NCBI GenBank assembly: GCA_964276025.1
Contig: CAXYDD010000002.1
Location: 248,001 to 312,000, forward strand
Direction: 5' to 3'
DNA from: Porticoccus sp964276025
Lineage (GTDB): Bacteria > Pseudomonadota > Gammaproteobacteria > Pseudomonadales > Porticoccaceae
Length of the DNA stretch: 64,000 nt
A program made the translations under genes and the position numbers. Shown piece by piece: positions 54,279 through 62,570 of the stretch. The notes under the pieces are model-generated. The model made no database searches. It was not told the DNA's origin and saw nothing but the letters and a program-made list of their open reading frames with translations. The first letter of the stretch is position 1. Each line of letters starts with the position of its first letter.

Positions 54279-55268
54279 TTGATAAAAATTGGGCGACATA
54301 TAATCCAAGGTAAGGTCTTACTTGCTCCAATGGCAGGTATAACAGATTTACCATTTCGAACCTTATGCAAAAAAATGGGTGCGGGTCTTACTACCTCAGA
54401 GATGTTGACTTCAGATATCTCACTTTGGGATAGCGTAAAAAGTAAGCACCGATTAGCTACAAACAAAGAGGTCTCACCAAGGTCTATTCAGCTTGCTGGA
54501 AGTGTTCCAGAAATAATGGCTGAAGCAGCTCGTCAAAATGTTGTGCTTGGTGCGGAAATTATAGATATAAATATGGGGTGTCCGGCAAAAAAAGTCCTTA
54601 AGAAAGCTGCAGGATCAGCCTTACTTCAAGACGAAAAACTTGTTGAAAAAATATTAAAATCTATAGTCTCGTCTGTCGATGTACCTGTTACTTTGAAAAT
54701 TCGCACAGGATGGAGTACAGAAAATCGTAATGCTATAAGAATTGCTCGAATTGCCGAAAATGCAGGTGTAAAAGCTTTAGCTATTCATGGTCGTACCCGT
54801 GAATGCCGGTTTTTGGGTAATGCCGAATATGACACTATTGCAACTGTAGTAGAAAGTTGCAAAATCCCTGTTTTTGCAAATGGTGACATATCATCTCCCC
54901 AGGATGCCAAATATGTATTAGACTATACAGGTGCAGCAGCAGTTATGGTTGGAAGAGCTGCTCAAGGAAATCCATGGATATTTGAACAAATAAATCATTA
55001 CCTTGAAAAAGGGTTCGCTTCAAAGCACCCTCCAAAAATTCAAATAGTAAATACGATTTGTGATCATATTAAAGCTATCCATAAACATTATGGTGAGTAC
55101 TTAGGAACAAGGATTGCCAGGAAACACGCTGGTTGGTACATTAACGTTTTGGCAGACTGTCAGGAATTTCGAAGTCATTTTTTTAAACTAGAAAAGCCTG
55201 AGGAACAGATACAGGGTTTGCATGATTTTTTTGGGTCAATAAATATTATCTGGAACAGAGCAGCATGA
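54279..55268 (+). CDS. dusB: tRNA-dihydrouridine synthase B
   Basis: FMN enzyme that reduces specific uridines in tRNA; 329 residues. It has APMAGITDLPFRTLCKKMGAGLTTSEM, catalytic Cys101 in DINMGCPAKKV, KIRTGW, IHGRTRECRF and FANGDISSPQDA. Start is TTG at 54279, with AGG nine bases upstream, giving MIKIGRH as in relatives. The last codons overlap the fis ATG by four bases. The dusB-fis pair is a hallmark of gammaproteobacteria. Confidence 0.96.
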   Translation: MIKIGRHIIQGKVLLAPMAGITDLPFRTLCKKMGAGLTTSEMLTSDISLWDSVKSKHRLATNKEVSPRSIQLAGSVPEIMAEAARQNVVLGAEIIDINMGCPAKKVLKKAAGSALLQDEKLVEKILKSIVSSVDVPVTLKIRTGWSTENRNAIRIARIAENAGVKALAIHGRTRECRFLGNAEYDTIATVVESCKIPVFANGDISSPQDAKYVLDYTGAAAVMVGRAAQGNPWIFEQINHYLEKGFASKHPPKIQIVNTICDHIKAIHKHYGEYLGTRIARKHAGWYINVLADCQEFRSHFFKLEKPEEQIQGLHDFFGSINIIWNRAA

Positions 55269-55558
55269 TCAATACTGATAAATCTAAGTTAGCATTAGAA
55301 AGTGATTCTGAAATACCACATATTAATAAACATGGTTCTATTCGCAATTGTCTAGTGCATTCGCTAGATGAATACTTTCATAATCTTGGTGATCAATCTA
55401 CGAATAATCTCTACAATCTTGTTTTAAAGGAGGTAGAAGCCACGCTTCTAGAAGCAACACTTACATTTACTAATCAAAACCAAAGCAAGGCGGCTGAAAT
55501 GTTAGGGCTAAATCGCGGGACATTGCGGAAAAAACTTAAAGAATACCGGCTTCTATAG
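55265..55558 (+). CDS. fis: DNA-binding protein Fis
   Basis: Nucleoid-associated factor that bends DNA and controls growth-phase genes; 97 residues (E. coli 98). The C-terminal helix-turn-helix NQSKAAEMLGLNRGTLRKKLKEY is nearly identical to the family. The N-terminal arm has the segment YFHNLGDQSTNNLYNLVLKEVEATLLEATL. Translation is coupled to dusB through the ATGA overlap. Confidence 0.97.
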   Translation: MINTDKSKLALESDSEIPHINKHGSIRNCLVHSLDEYFHNLGDQSTNNLYNLVLKEVEATLLEATLTFTNQNQSKAAEMLGLNRGTLRKKLKEYRLL

Positions 55559-55596
55559 CCACCACCAAAATGGTATAAATTATTAATGGAAGCACT

Positions 55597-57171
55597 ATGA
55601 GCGATCTTCGAAAAATTTCACGTGTTCTAATAAGCGTGTCTGATAAGACTGGAATAGTTGATTTTGCTCAATCACTTGATACCAAGGGAATTGAGATTTT
55701 ATCTACTGGGGGTACTTACCGCTTAATCAAAGAGAGTGGTATTAGTGTCCGTGAAGTCTCAGATTACACCGGATTTCCAGAAATGATGGATGGTCGAGTA
55801 AAAACTCTTCATCCAAAAATACATGGTGGAATACTTGGTCGTCGAGGCATCGATGATGAGGTAATGGATGACCATAGTATATTAGGTATAGATATGGTTG
55901 TTGTGAATCTTTATCCTTTCGAAGCTACTGTTGCAGATCCAAATTGTGATCTGAATACTGCAATTGAAAATATAGACATCGGTGGCCCTACTATGGTTAG
56001 GTCAGCAGCTAAAAATCATAACGATGTCACTGTGGTCGTTAATAATAGTGACTATGATGTAGTGCTGAAAGAGCTAGATCAAAAGGACGGTTGCACCAGC
56101 TACGAAATCCGCTATAACATGATGATTAAAGCGTTTGAACATACTGCCGCTTATGATGGGATGATAGCTAATCATTTTGGCGCTCGGAGCAGTGACAATA
56201 AAGAATCTTTATTTCCTAACACTTACAACATCCAGTTTATTAAAGCTCAAGAAATGCGTTATGGCGAAAATCCTCATCAAAATGCAGCATTTTATAAAGA
56301 AAAAAATGCCGATCAATCCAGTGTTGCTAATGCACTTCAACTTCAAGGCAAAGAGCTTTCATATAATAATATAGCAGACACTGATGCTGCTCTTGAATGT
56401 GTAAAACAGTTCGATGAACCAGCCTGCGTTATCGTCAAACACGCTAATCCATGTGGTGCAGCAATCGCAAACGATGCCAATGCTGCCTATGATCTAGCAT
56501 TTAGTACCGACCCCGAATCAGCTTTCGGGGGCATTATAGCGTTTAATCGGGAACTTGACGAAGAGACCGCAGTGAATATATGCGCGCGTCAATTTGTCGA
56601 AGTTATTATTGCTCCAAATGTTACTGATCAGGCAAAGCATGTAATGGCTAGTAAGAAAAATGTTCGGCTTTTGATATGTGGGGAGATAGATCAAGTCAGA
56701 TCAAAAGGGTTTGACTTTAAAAGAGTCAATAGTGGTCTTTTGATTCAAGATAAAGACAATATGATGATAACTCGTTCTGATTTAAAAGTAGTGACTAAAA
56801 AAATTCCTACTGATAAAGAATTCGAAGAGATGATCTTTGCTTGGAAGATTGCCAAAATGGTAAAGTCCAATGCAATAGTCTATACAAAAGATAATAGAAC
56901 TATTGGAGTAGGAGCTGGCCAAATGAGCCGAATAAATTCAGCTAGAATTGCTGGAATAAAAGCTGAGCATGCAGGTCTAAAAGTTAGTGGTTCTATAATG
57001 GCTTCAGATGCTTTCTTCCCTTTTAGGGACGGCATCGATAACGCTGGCAAAGAAGGTATAAGTTGTGTAATTCAACCGGGTGGATCTGTTCGTGATGAAG
57101 AAGTAATTGCTGCTGCTAATGAGTATAATATAGCAATGGTTTTTACTGGGATCAGGCATTTTAGACACTAA
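55597..57171 (+). CDS. purH: Bifunctional AICAR formyltransferase / IMP cyclohydrolase
   Basis: Last two steps of IMP synthesis; 524 residues. The N-terminal IMP cyclohydrolase (1-200) has LISVSDKTGIVDFAQ, LSTGGTYRLI, EMMDGRVKTLHPKIHGGIL and NIDIGGPTMVRSAAKNH. The C-terminal formyltransferase has RYGENPHQNAAFY, KHANPCGAA with the catalytic Lys-His, and DAFFPFRDGIDNA. It sits 38 bases after fis, with a TGGTATAAA extended -10-like element in that gap. It pairs with purD downstream. Confidence 0.98.
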   Translation: MSDLRKISRVLISVSDKTGIVDFAQSLDTKGIEILSTGGTYRLIKESGISVREVSDYTGFPEMMDGRVKTLHPKIHGGILGRRGIDDEVMDDHSILGIDMVVVNLYPFEATVADPNCDLNTAIENIDIGGPTMVRSAAKNHNDVTVVVNNSDYDVVLKELDQKDGCTSYEIRYNMMIKAFEHTAAYDGMIANHFGARSSDNKESLFPNTYNIQFIKAQEMRYGENPHQNAAFYKEKNADQSSVANALQLQGKELSYNNIADTDAALECVKQFDEPACVIVKHANPCGAAIANDANAAYDLAFSTDPESAFGGIIAFNRELDEETAVNICARQFVEVIIAPNVTDQAKHVMASKKNVRLLICGEIDQVRSKGFDFKRVNSGLLIQDKDNMMITRSDLKVVTKKIPTDKEFEEMIFAWKIAKMVKSNAIVYTKDNRTIGVGAGQMSRINSARIAGIKAEHAGLKVSGSIMASDAFFPFRDGIDNAGKEGISCVIQPGGSVRDEEVIAAANEYNIAMVFTGIRHFRH

Positions 57172-57198
57172 AACTCTTCCTCTGAGGAATCTATATCG

Positions 57199-58482
57199 AT
57201 GGATATCTTACTAATTGGTTCTGGTGGGCGAGAGCATGCTATGGCGTGGAAGATTGCACAAAATTCATCGGTAAATAAAGTTTTTGTAGCGCCAGGTAAT
57301 GCTGGAATAGAACTAGAAGAAAAATTAGAGAATTTAATTATAGACCCAAACAACTTTGCAGAACTCGCAAAGTTTGCTGAGGATAATAAAATCTCTTTAA
57401 CCATAGTCGGTCCCGAACAGCCACTTGTTAATGGTATTGTTGATTTTTTTACAAAACGTAATTTAAGAATTTTTGGACCCTCAAAAAAGGCAGCGCAACT
57501 TGAAGGCTCCAAATCTTTCACAAAAGATTTTCTTCATAGGCATAATATTCCTTCTGCTGAGTATAAAAAATTTACATCACTTGACCTGGCTATTACTTAC
57601 CTAGACACAAAGGATGCGCCAATAGTAATTAAAGCTGACGGATTAGCAGCGGGTAAAGGTGTGGTTGTAGCAAAAACAATTAGTGAGGCAAAGCAGGCTG
57701 CTACAGATATGTTAGGAGGAAATGTTTTCGGAGAAGCTGGTCATCGAATAGTGATAGAAGATTTTCTAAATGGTGAAGAAGCTAGCTTTATTGTAGTTGT
57801 TGATGGAAAAAATATACTGCCTATGGCAACTACCCAAGACCATAAGGCACGAGATAATGGTGATAAGGGGCCAAACACAGGTGGCATGGGGGCATACTCT
57901 CCAGCGCCAGTCGTTACGAACGAAGTTTATGATCGTATTATGAATGAAGTTATTGAGCCAACCGTTATAGGTATGGCTGAAGAAGGAAATACCTATATAG
58001 GTTTTCTTTATGCTGGCTTGATGATCATGCCTGATGGGTCACCTAAGGTTATTGAGTATAACTGTCGTTTCGGTGATCCAGAAACACAACCCATAATGAT
58101 GCGCCTTGAGTCCGATCTTCTAGATTTATGTAATGCAGCATTGGACAAAAAATTAAGTAGCCATACTATAAAATGGGATACTAGATCAGCATTGGGAGTT
58201 GTTATTGCTTCAGGTGGCTACCCTAACAAATATAATACTGGTGATGTAGTAGCTGGTTTGCCAGTGAAACCCTCGAATAATAGTAAGGTTTTTCATTCGG
58301 GGACATCTACTGTCGATGGGAATGTTGTGACCAGCGGAGGCAGGGTGCTTTGTGCTGTCGGATTAGGAGCTAATATATCTTATGCAAAAGAGGAAGCATA
58401 CAAGGTTGCTAAAGAGATTCATTGGGAAAGGTCCTTCTTTCGGGATGATATCGGATATCGTGCAATAGAAAGAGAGCAATGA
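57199..58482 (+). CDS. purD: Phosphoribosylamine-glycine ligase
   Basis: Second step of purine synthesis (GAR synthetase); 427 residues, ATP-grasp fold. It has MDILLIGSGGREHAMAWKI, TIVGPEQPLVNGIVD, IKADGLAAGKGVVVA, QDHKARDNGDKGPNTGGMGAYSP and EYNCRFGDPETQ. The ATG lies 27 bases after purH, with GAGGA upstream; purH-purD form an operon. Confidence 0.98.
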   Translation: MDILLIGSGGREHAMAWKIAQNSSVNKVFVAPGNAGIELEEKLENLIIDPNNFAELAKFAEDNKISLTIVGPEQPLVNGIVDFFTKRNLRIFGPSKKAAQLEGSKSFTKDFLHRHNIPSAEYKKFTSLDLAITYLDTKDAPIVIKADGLAAGKGVVVAKTISEAKQAATDMLGGNVFGEAGHRIVIEDFLNGEEASFIVVVDGKNILPMATTQDHKARDNGDKGPNTGGMGAYSPAPVVTNEVYDRIMNEVIEPTVIGMAEEGNTYIGFLYAGLMIMPDGSPKVIEYNCRFGDPETQPIMMRLESDLLDLCNAALDKKLSSHTIKWDTRSALGVVIASGGYPNKYNTGDVVAGLPVKPSNNSKVFHSGTSTVDGNVVTSGGRVLCAVGLGANISYAKEEAYKVAKEIHWERSFFRDDIGYRAIEREQ

Positions 58483-58518
58483 ATCCAATTATTAGAGCTG
58501 TTTTCTGTAGGAATTTTT

Positions 58519-59475
58519 TTAATTTTTCTCATTCTGTTTAGATATCCATATATCTATTCCTTGAGCATTTAGTTTAAAATCTAATTCTAATAACTCCTCT
58601 ACCATCTTGATATCATGGCATGGAAATTTCGATGCTATATTGCTAAGCGTCATCACTTTGATTGCAGTGAAAATCTCTTCCTCTCTATTTGATGAAAAAC
58701 GAAGTTCATTGGCAATTTCTCTGTAAGACTCTATTTGTTCACGCAATATTTTAGCTTTTTTAGCAGGCTCTTTTATCACACTATAATGAGTCAAAAAAAT
58801 CTGCTTTGGCTTATATTCCATAATCAAGTCTATAGATCTCAATAGCTTATCTGGATCAAATTGAACTGGGGATGTCGTAGGAAAAATGAATCTATTTAAC
58901 TTGTCTCCTATTTGTTCGTATGAAATACCAAACGTATCTCCAGAAAACCAGCCGTGACTAACTTGATCCCAAATACAAAAATGGTGATCCGCATGCCCTG
59001 GCGTATGACGAAACTCCAAAATTCTTTTTTTTAAATAAAGCTTATCTTTATCTTTCATCGTAATCGTTCGATTTTCAGGAACTGGGACAACTTCACCATA
59101 TAATTCTCTAAATTTTCTATTTCCATATACAGCCTTCGATCCAGCAATTAGCTTGTCTGGATTAACCATATGTCTGGCTCCTCTGGGGTGAATAACAAGC
59201 TGTGCATCAGTATATTTCTGCATCAATACACCAGCACCGCCCGCATGGTCTAGGTGCACATGAGTTGGAATTATATATCGGACCATTTCTTTTCTTAGAC
59301 CAAGGGAATAAAGGGCCTCATCGATACCCTCTGCTGTAAAAGCAGTTCCAGTTTCTATAATAGCTATTTCATTGTCTTCTACTATCAGGTAACAGCAGGC
59401 ATTACCTGGACAGATGTACCTTGCATCAATACAATAAATTCCGTCATTTAGATTTATACATTTATCAGTTATCAT
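58519..59475 (-). CDS. Metallo-beta-lactamase fold hydrolase
   Basis: A 318-residue cytoplasmic protein. The binuclear zinc motif THVHLDHAGG (HxHxDH) is near residue 71, with further ligands in HTPGHADHHF, WFSGDTFG and FLTHYS. This set is typical of the general MBL hydrolase family (glyoxalase II-like and related thioester or lactone hydrolases); the substrate is not known. It converges with purD and is divergent from coq7. Confidence 0.8.
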   Translation of the reverse strand: MITDKCINLNDGIYCIDARYICPGNACCYLIVEDNEIAIIETGTAFTAEGIDEALYSLGLRKEMVRYIIPTHVHLDHAGGAGVLMQKYTDAQLVIHPRGARHMVNPDKLIAGSKAVYGNRKFRELYGEVVPVPENRTITMKDKDKLYLKKRILEFRHTPGHADHHFCIWDQVSHGWFSGDTFGISYEQIGDKLNRFIFPTTSPVQFDPDKLLRSIDLIMEYKPKQIFLTHYSVIKEPAKKAKILREQIESYREIANELRFSSNREEEIFTAIKVMTLSNIASKFPCHDIKMVEELLELDFKLNAQGIDIWISKQNEKN

Positions 59476-59547
59476 TAAAACATCTAACTACATTAATTTT
59501 AATTTTGATATAGTATTTCTAGTTATAATATAAAATTGGTAATATTT

Positions 59548-60192
59548 ATGAGCATCAGGAATCATTCATACATCGACAAATTTTTGGCTCAGGTAGATTT
59601 AGCGCTTAAAACAATTACCTCAGAAAATCCTGTGCATGATAGACCGTCTCCAGCTAAAAATTTAAATGAGCCAGAATTAACAGAATCAGAAAAAAAACAA
59701 GCTGCAGCTTTAATGAGAGTAAACCATACTGGAGAAGTATGCGCTCAAGCTCTTTACCAAGGACAAGCTCTAACAGCAAAACTTGATACTGTTAGGTATG
59801 AGATGGAGCATGCAGCGAAAGAGGAAATTGACCACTTAGCATGGTGTCGGGAGCGTGTCGTTCAACTAGGACAAAAGCCAAGTATATTCAATCCTATATG
59901 GTATGGTATGTCGTTTGGAGTCGGTGCTTGCGCAGGTATTATTAGTGATAAATTAAGTCTGGGGTTTGTTGCTGCAACAGAAGATCAAGTTTGTAAGCAT
60001 TTAGCTCTTCATCTTGAAAAATTACCATCTATCGATATTAAAAGTCGTAAAATTGTAGAGACAATGCTTGAAGATGAGGCTCATCACGCAGAGAAAGCGC
60101 TGGGGGCTGGGGGAGTAAATTTTCCTTTACCGGCAAAAACTCTAATGACTGCAGTATCTAAAACTATGACAAAGATTAGCCACCTGATTTAA
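59548..60192 (+). CDS. coq7: 3-demethoxyubiquinol 3-hydroxylase Coq7 (di-iron)
   Basis: Hydroxylates demethoxyubiquinol in ubiquinone synthesis; about 214 residues, membrane-associated. The carboxylate-bridged di-iron ligands are in MRVNHTGEVCAQALYQGQ, AKEEIDHLAWC, AATEDQVCKHL and LEDEAHHAEKA. The C-terminal ferritin-like helices follow. The ATG at 59548 is preferred to a TTG four codons earlier. This is the Coq7 type rather than the UbiF flavoprotein of E. coli, and implies aerobic respiration. It converges on lysR with a four-base gap. Confidence 0.95.
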   Translation: MSIRNHSYIDKFLAQVDLALKTITSENPVHDRPSPAKNLNEPELTESEKKQAAALMRVNHTGEVCAQALYQGQALTAKLDTVRYEMEHAAKEEIDHLAWCRERVVQLGQKPSIFNPIWYGMSFGVGACAGIISDKLSLGFVAATEDQVCKHLALHLEKLPSIDIKSRKIVETMLEDEAHHAEKALGAGGVNFPLPAKTLMTAVSKTMTKISHLI

Positions 60193-60196
60193 TCTA

Positions 60197-61138
60197 TTAA
60201 GTCGGTGTCCCTGCGTCAACTAAAACTTCTGTTATTTTTTCTTGTAACCAGCTATGAACAGGTGACTTTATTGTTCTAGCATGCTGTACAAGGGCTATAG
60301 ATACAGTGGGATCGAACTCTAGTTCTCTGGGCAGTGTCTTGCGGATAACGCCATCTATTTTTAAATCGCTCATTGTTCCCATCATCAAAGAATCTGTAGA
60401 GCACAAAACATTTAATGCTGTCATCAGCTGAGCTGTTACCAAAATTTTCTTTCTTTTTTGCCCTTTAGCTTCCAATTGTGTATCAAAACGTGTTTTTTGA
60501 ATTGTATCTCCAGACTGCGATCTAAGAAGTGCGTACTGAACAAAGGGGTAGTTTAACATTTCGGTTAACTTCAGATTATTGTTTTCTGCCAAAGGATGAT
60601 CAGCTCGCATCCAAACAGCAGGGACAAAATTTCCAATAGGAATTGCATGATAGTCTTCAGAGTATGAACGTGCAATTTCAATTGCAAAGTCTAAATCACC
60701 TTTCTCAAGACCTGAAGCTTTAGTATCAGTATTTTCCCCAACTAACCTAAGAGTAGTTAATGGAGCCTCTTTTATTAAGGTCTGTATGAGCGTCGGCATA
60801 ACTTGAACAGCAATAAACTCAGCACACATAATAAAAATTTCACCCTTAAAGGTAGAGGGGTCAAATTCATCTTTTGCCATCATATTTGTTATAGATGTAA
60901 GAACTGGGGGAAGTTGCTTCTTTAACTCAACTGCTCTCGGAGTGGCTGACAGGCCTCTACCACTTCTTACGAATAATGGATCATCAAATGTATCTCGCAA
61001 ACGCTGAAGTGTTTTACTCATTGCCGGCTGTGTTATATGAAGTCGTTCAGCGGCTTTGGTAACACTTTCCTCTTCCAGTAATCGTTGAAGAGCAACTAAT
61101 AAGTTTAAATCAATGCGAGCTAGTGCTTTGGTGTCCAA
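60197..61138 (-). CDS. LysR-type transcriptional regulator
   Basis: A 313-residue regulator. The N-terminal winged helix-turn-helix LLEEESVTKAAERLHITQPAMSKTLQRLRDTFDDPLFVRSG is of the NodD/LeuO-like branch. The C-terminal substrate-binding domain (about 95-300) senses an unknown ligand. No OxyR-type CysCys pair is evident. It starts with TTG at 61138, seven bases after GGAG. A perfect dyad with an ATAC-N11-GTAT core lies at 61172-61194, over its own promoter and upstream of a divergent candidate small RNA, so autoregulation and control of that RNA are plausible. Confidence 0.9.
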   Translation of the reverse strand: MDTKALARIDLNLLVALQRLLEEESVTKAAERLHITQPAMSKTLQRLRDTFDDPLFVRSGRGLSATPRAVELKKQLPPVLTSITNMMAKDEFDPSTFKGEIFIMCAEFIAVQVMPTLIQTLIKEAPLTTLRLVGENTDTKASGLEKGDLDFAIEIARSYSEDYHAIPIGNFVPAVWMRADHPLAENNNLKLTEMLNYPFVQYALLRSQSGDTIQKTRFDTQLEAKGQKRKKILVTAQLMTALNVLCSTDSLMMGTMSDLKIDGVIRKTLPRELEFDPTVSIALVQHARTIKSPVHSWLQEKITEVLVDAGTPT

Positions 61139-61164
61139 TATTATTCTCCGTAGTTATTAATAAT

Positions 61165-61211
61165 ATTATATTAATACATTTGAGTAATGTATTACCAGCA
61201 CTTAATATAAT
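61165..61211. promoter_or_regulatory. LysR-type operator dyad with divergent -10 elements
   Basis: TAATACAT and ATGTATTA are perfect 8-bp arms around TTGAGTA (61172-61194), containing ATAC-N11-GTAT, a T-N11-A LysR box. On the minus strand TATAAT (61165-61170) would serve lysR, with the dyad over its spacer and -35 region. On the plus strand TATAAT (61206-61211) faces the other way, with the dyad centred about 35 bases before its start point. Confidence 0.6.
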
Positions 61212-61215
61212 TATT

Positions 61216-61279
61216 GTTAAGAATTCAAGTTCTTATTCAATCCTCAATACTTTTTAGGCAGCGAAAGCTGTCTTTTTTT
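61216..61279 (+). ncRNA. Candidate small RNA divergent from lysR
   Basis: The region between lysR and the osmC-like gene carries an unexplained rightward unit. A TATAAT (61206-61211) is followed by a small hairpin AAGAA/TTCTT (61219-61234), an unpaired linker containing TCCTC (61241-61245, complementary to Shine-Dalgarno sequences), then a GAAA-loop terminator with T7. The predicted RNA is about 62 bases. No gene on the plus strand otherwise explains the terminator. The arrangement, a LysR gene with an operator and a divergent RNA, resembles oxyR/oxyS. It is not a known family that I recognise. Confidence 0.4.
61257..61279 (+). terminator. Intrinsic terminator (plus strand)
   Basis: GGCAGC (61257-61262), GAAA loop, GCTGTC (61267-61272), then T7 (61273-61279): a six-pair stem including one G-T pair. 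On the minus strand the hairpin is followed by TAAAAAG, not a U tract, so it works only for rightward transcription. Confidence 0.7.
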
Positions 61280-61283
61280 ATGA

Positions 61284-61709
61284 TTAAGAAGAAGATTTAA
61301 TGAGCTCAACAGAATGAGTAATTTCGACACCGCCTTTACTCAACATAATGGAAGCAGAGCAGTACTTTTCTGCAGATAATTTAACTGCATTGCGCACTAT
61401 GTTTTCCTTAATATTATCCCCTGATACCTTAAAGTGTAGATGAATTTTAGTAAAAACTGCAGGAACCTCTTTAGATCTAACTGCATCAACCTGTGCATCA
61501 CAACTAACTATACTTTGGTGTCCTTTCTTTAATATATGCACCACATCAAAAGCTGCACAACCACCTATTCCCATCAACATCATTTCCATGGGGCGCGGTC
61601 CAGCATTTTTTCCACCATGCTCTGGTGGCCCATCCATAAGTACAGTATGCTGGGATTCGGCTTCAGCTAAAAACTTAGCTTCTCCATTCCATGAAATTTT
61701 TGCTTTCAT
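61284..61709 (-). CDS. OsmC family protein
   Basis: A 141-residue cytoplasmic protein of the OsmC/Ohr superfamily. It has both conserved cysteines, Cys51 in IGGCAAFDVV and Cys117 in EKYCSAS, with GPRPMEMMLMG before the first. Relatives reduce organic hydroperoxides; many YhfA-like members, which this resembles, have no proven substrate. It follows trpC by 30 bases and may be read from the trp transcript. The plus-strand terminator ends five bases from its stop codon. Confidence 0.87.
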   Translation of the reverse strand: MKAKISWNGEAKFLAEAESQHTVLMDGPPEHGGKNAGPRPMEMMLMGIGGCAAFDVVHILKKGHQSIVSCDAQVDAVRSKEVPAVFTKIHLHFKVSGDNIKENIVRNAVKLSAEKYCSASIMLSKGGVEITHSVELIKSSS

Positions 61710-61739
61710 AATATTAAATAGCCTCTAAATAAGTTGAAT

Positions 61740-62549
61740 CTAGTATTTATTGAACATTTCTGACAGTTTCAATCCAGGCTCATCAGCACGCATAAATGTT
61801 TCTCCTATCAAAAAAGAATTGACTTGATGATCTCTCATTATAGCAACATCTTTATGAGTCAAAATACCACTCTCTGTTATAACAATTCTATCTTTGGGGA
61901 TTTTAGATAACAGGTTAACTGTAGTAAGAATATCTGTTTCAAAAGTATGCAGATTTCGATTATTGATACCTATCATTGGGTTATCTACGAGCAGTGCCCT
62001 CTCTAGTTCTTCTTCGTTATGTACCTCAACTAAAATATCAAGTCCCAGCTCTATAGCCATTTCGTGGAAATCTACTAAGGCAGGCTGATCTAAAGCCGCA
62101 ACAATTAAGAGAATACAATCAGCCCCTAAAACATAAGATTCATATATCTGATAAGGCTCGACTATAAAATCTTTTCGCAAAACAGGAAGTGATGTAGAGT
62201 TTCTTGCATTTTGCAAATAATCATCGGACCCTAAAAAATATTTACTTTCTGTCAAAACAGACAAACATGCTGCTCCGCCTGCTTGATAGCTAAGTGCAAT
62301 TTCAGTTGGATCAAAATTTTTCCTGATAATACCTTTGCTTGGAGAAGCTTTTTTTATTTCTGCAATGACTGCAGGCGCTCCCTCTTTTATTTTTTTAGAA
62401 AGTGCACCGGAGAAACTTCTTAATTCTCTATTTCTTAGGCTTCCAAAGCATTGGTCCTCTAATTTGATTAGCGGTATAGCCTCTTGCCTAATAGCCACTT
62501 CTTCTAATTTGTTAGTAAGAATTTTTTTTAAAACTGTTGGGGTTTCCAA
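61740..62549 (-). CDS. trpC: Indole-3-glycerol phosphate synthase
   Basis: Closes the indole ring in tryptophan synthesis; 269 residues, TIM barrel. Motifs include VIAEIKKASPSKGII with the catalytic lysine, VLRKDFIVEPYQIYES, ILVEVHNEEELERAL, IGINNRNLHTFE and ITESGI. It is monofunctional, without a TrpF domain. The start is TTG at 62549, eight bases after GGA; the frame holds no closer ATG. It lies 21 bases after trpD. Confidence 0.97.
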   Translation of the reverse strand: METPTVLKKILTNKLEEVAIRQEAIPLIKLEDQCFGSLRNRELRSFSGALSKKIKEGAPAVIAEIKKASPSKGIIRKNFDPTEIALSYQAGGAACLSVLTESKYFLGSDDYLQNARNSTSLPVLRKDFIVEPYQIYESYVLGADCILLIVAALDQPALVDFHEMAIELGLDILVEVHNEEELERALLVDNPMIGINNRNLHTFETDILTTVNLLSKIPKDRIVITESGILTHKDVAIMRDHQVNSFLIGETFMRADEPGLKLSEMFNKY

Positions 62550-62570
62550 ATAATTAATCCATCAAATAAG

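Noticed and set aside
55559..55596. PurR operator before purH
   Set aside because: The gap has an ACCA/TGGT mini-dyad and a TGGTATAAA, but nothing matching the ACGCAAACGTTTTCGT-type PurR box.
61284..61300. The GAAA-loop hairpin as terminator of the OsmC-family gene
   Set aside because: On the minus strand the stem is followed by TAAAAAG, not a U tract; the T7 lies on the opposite strand.
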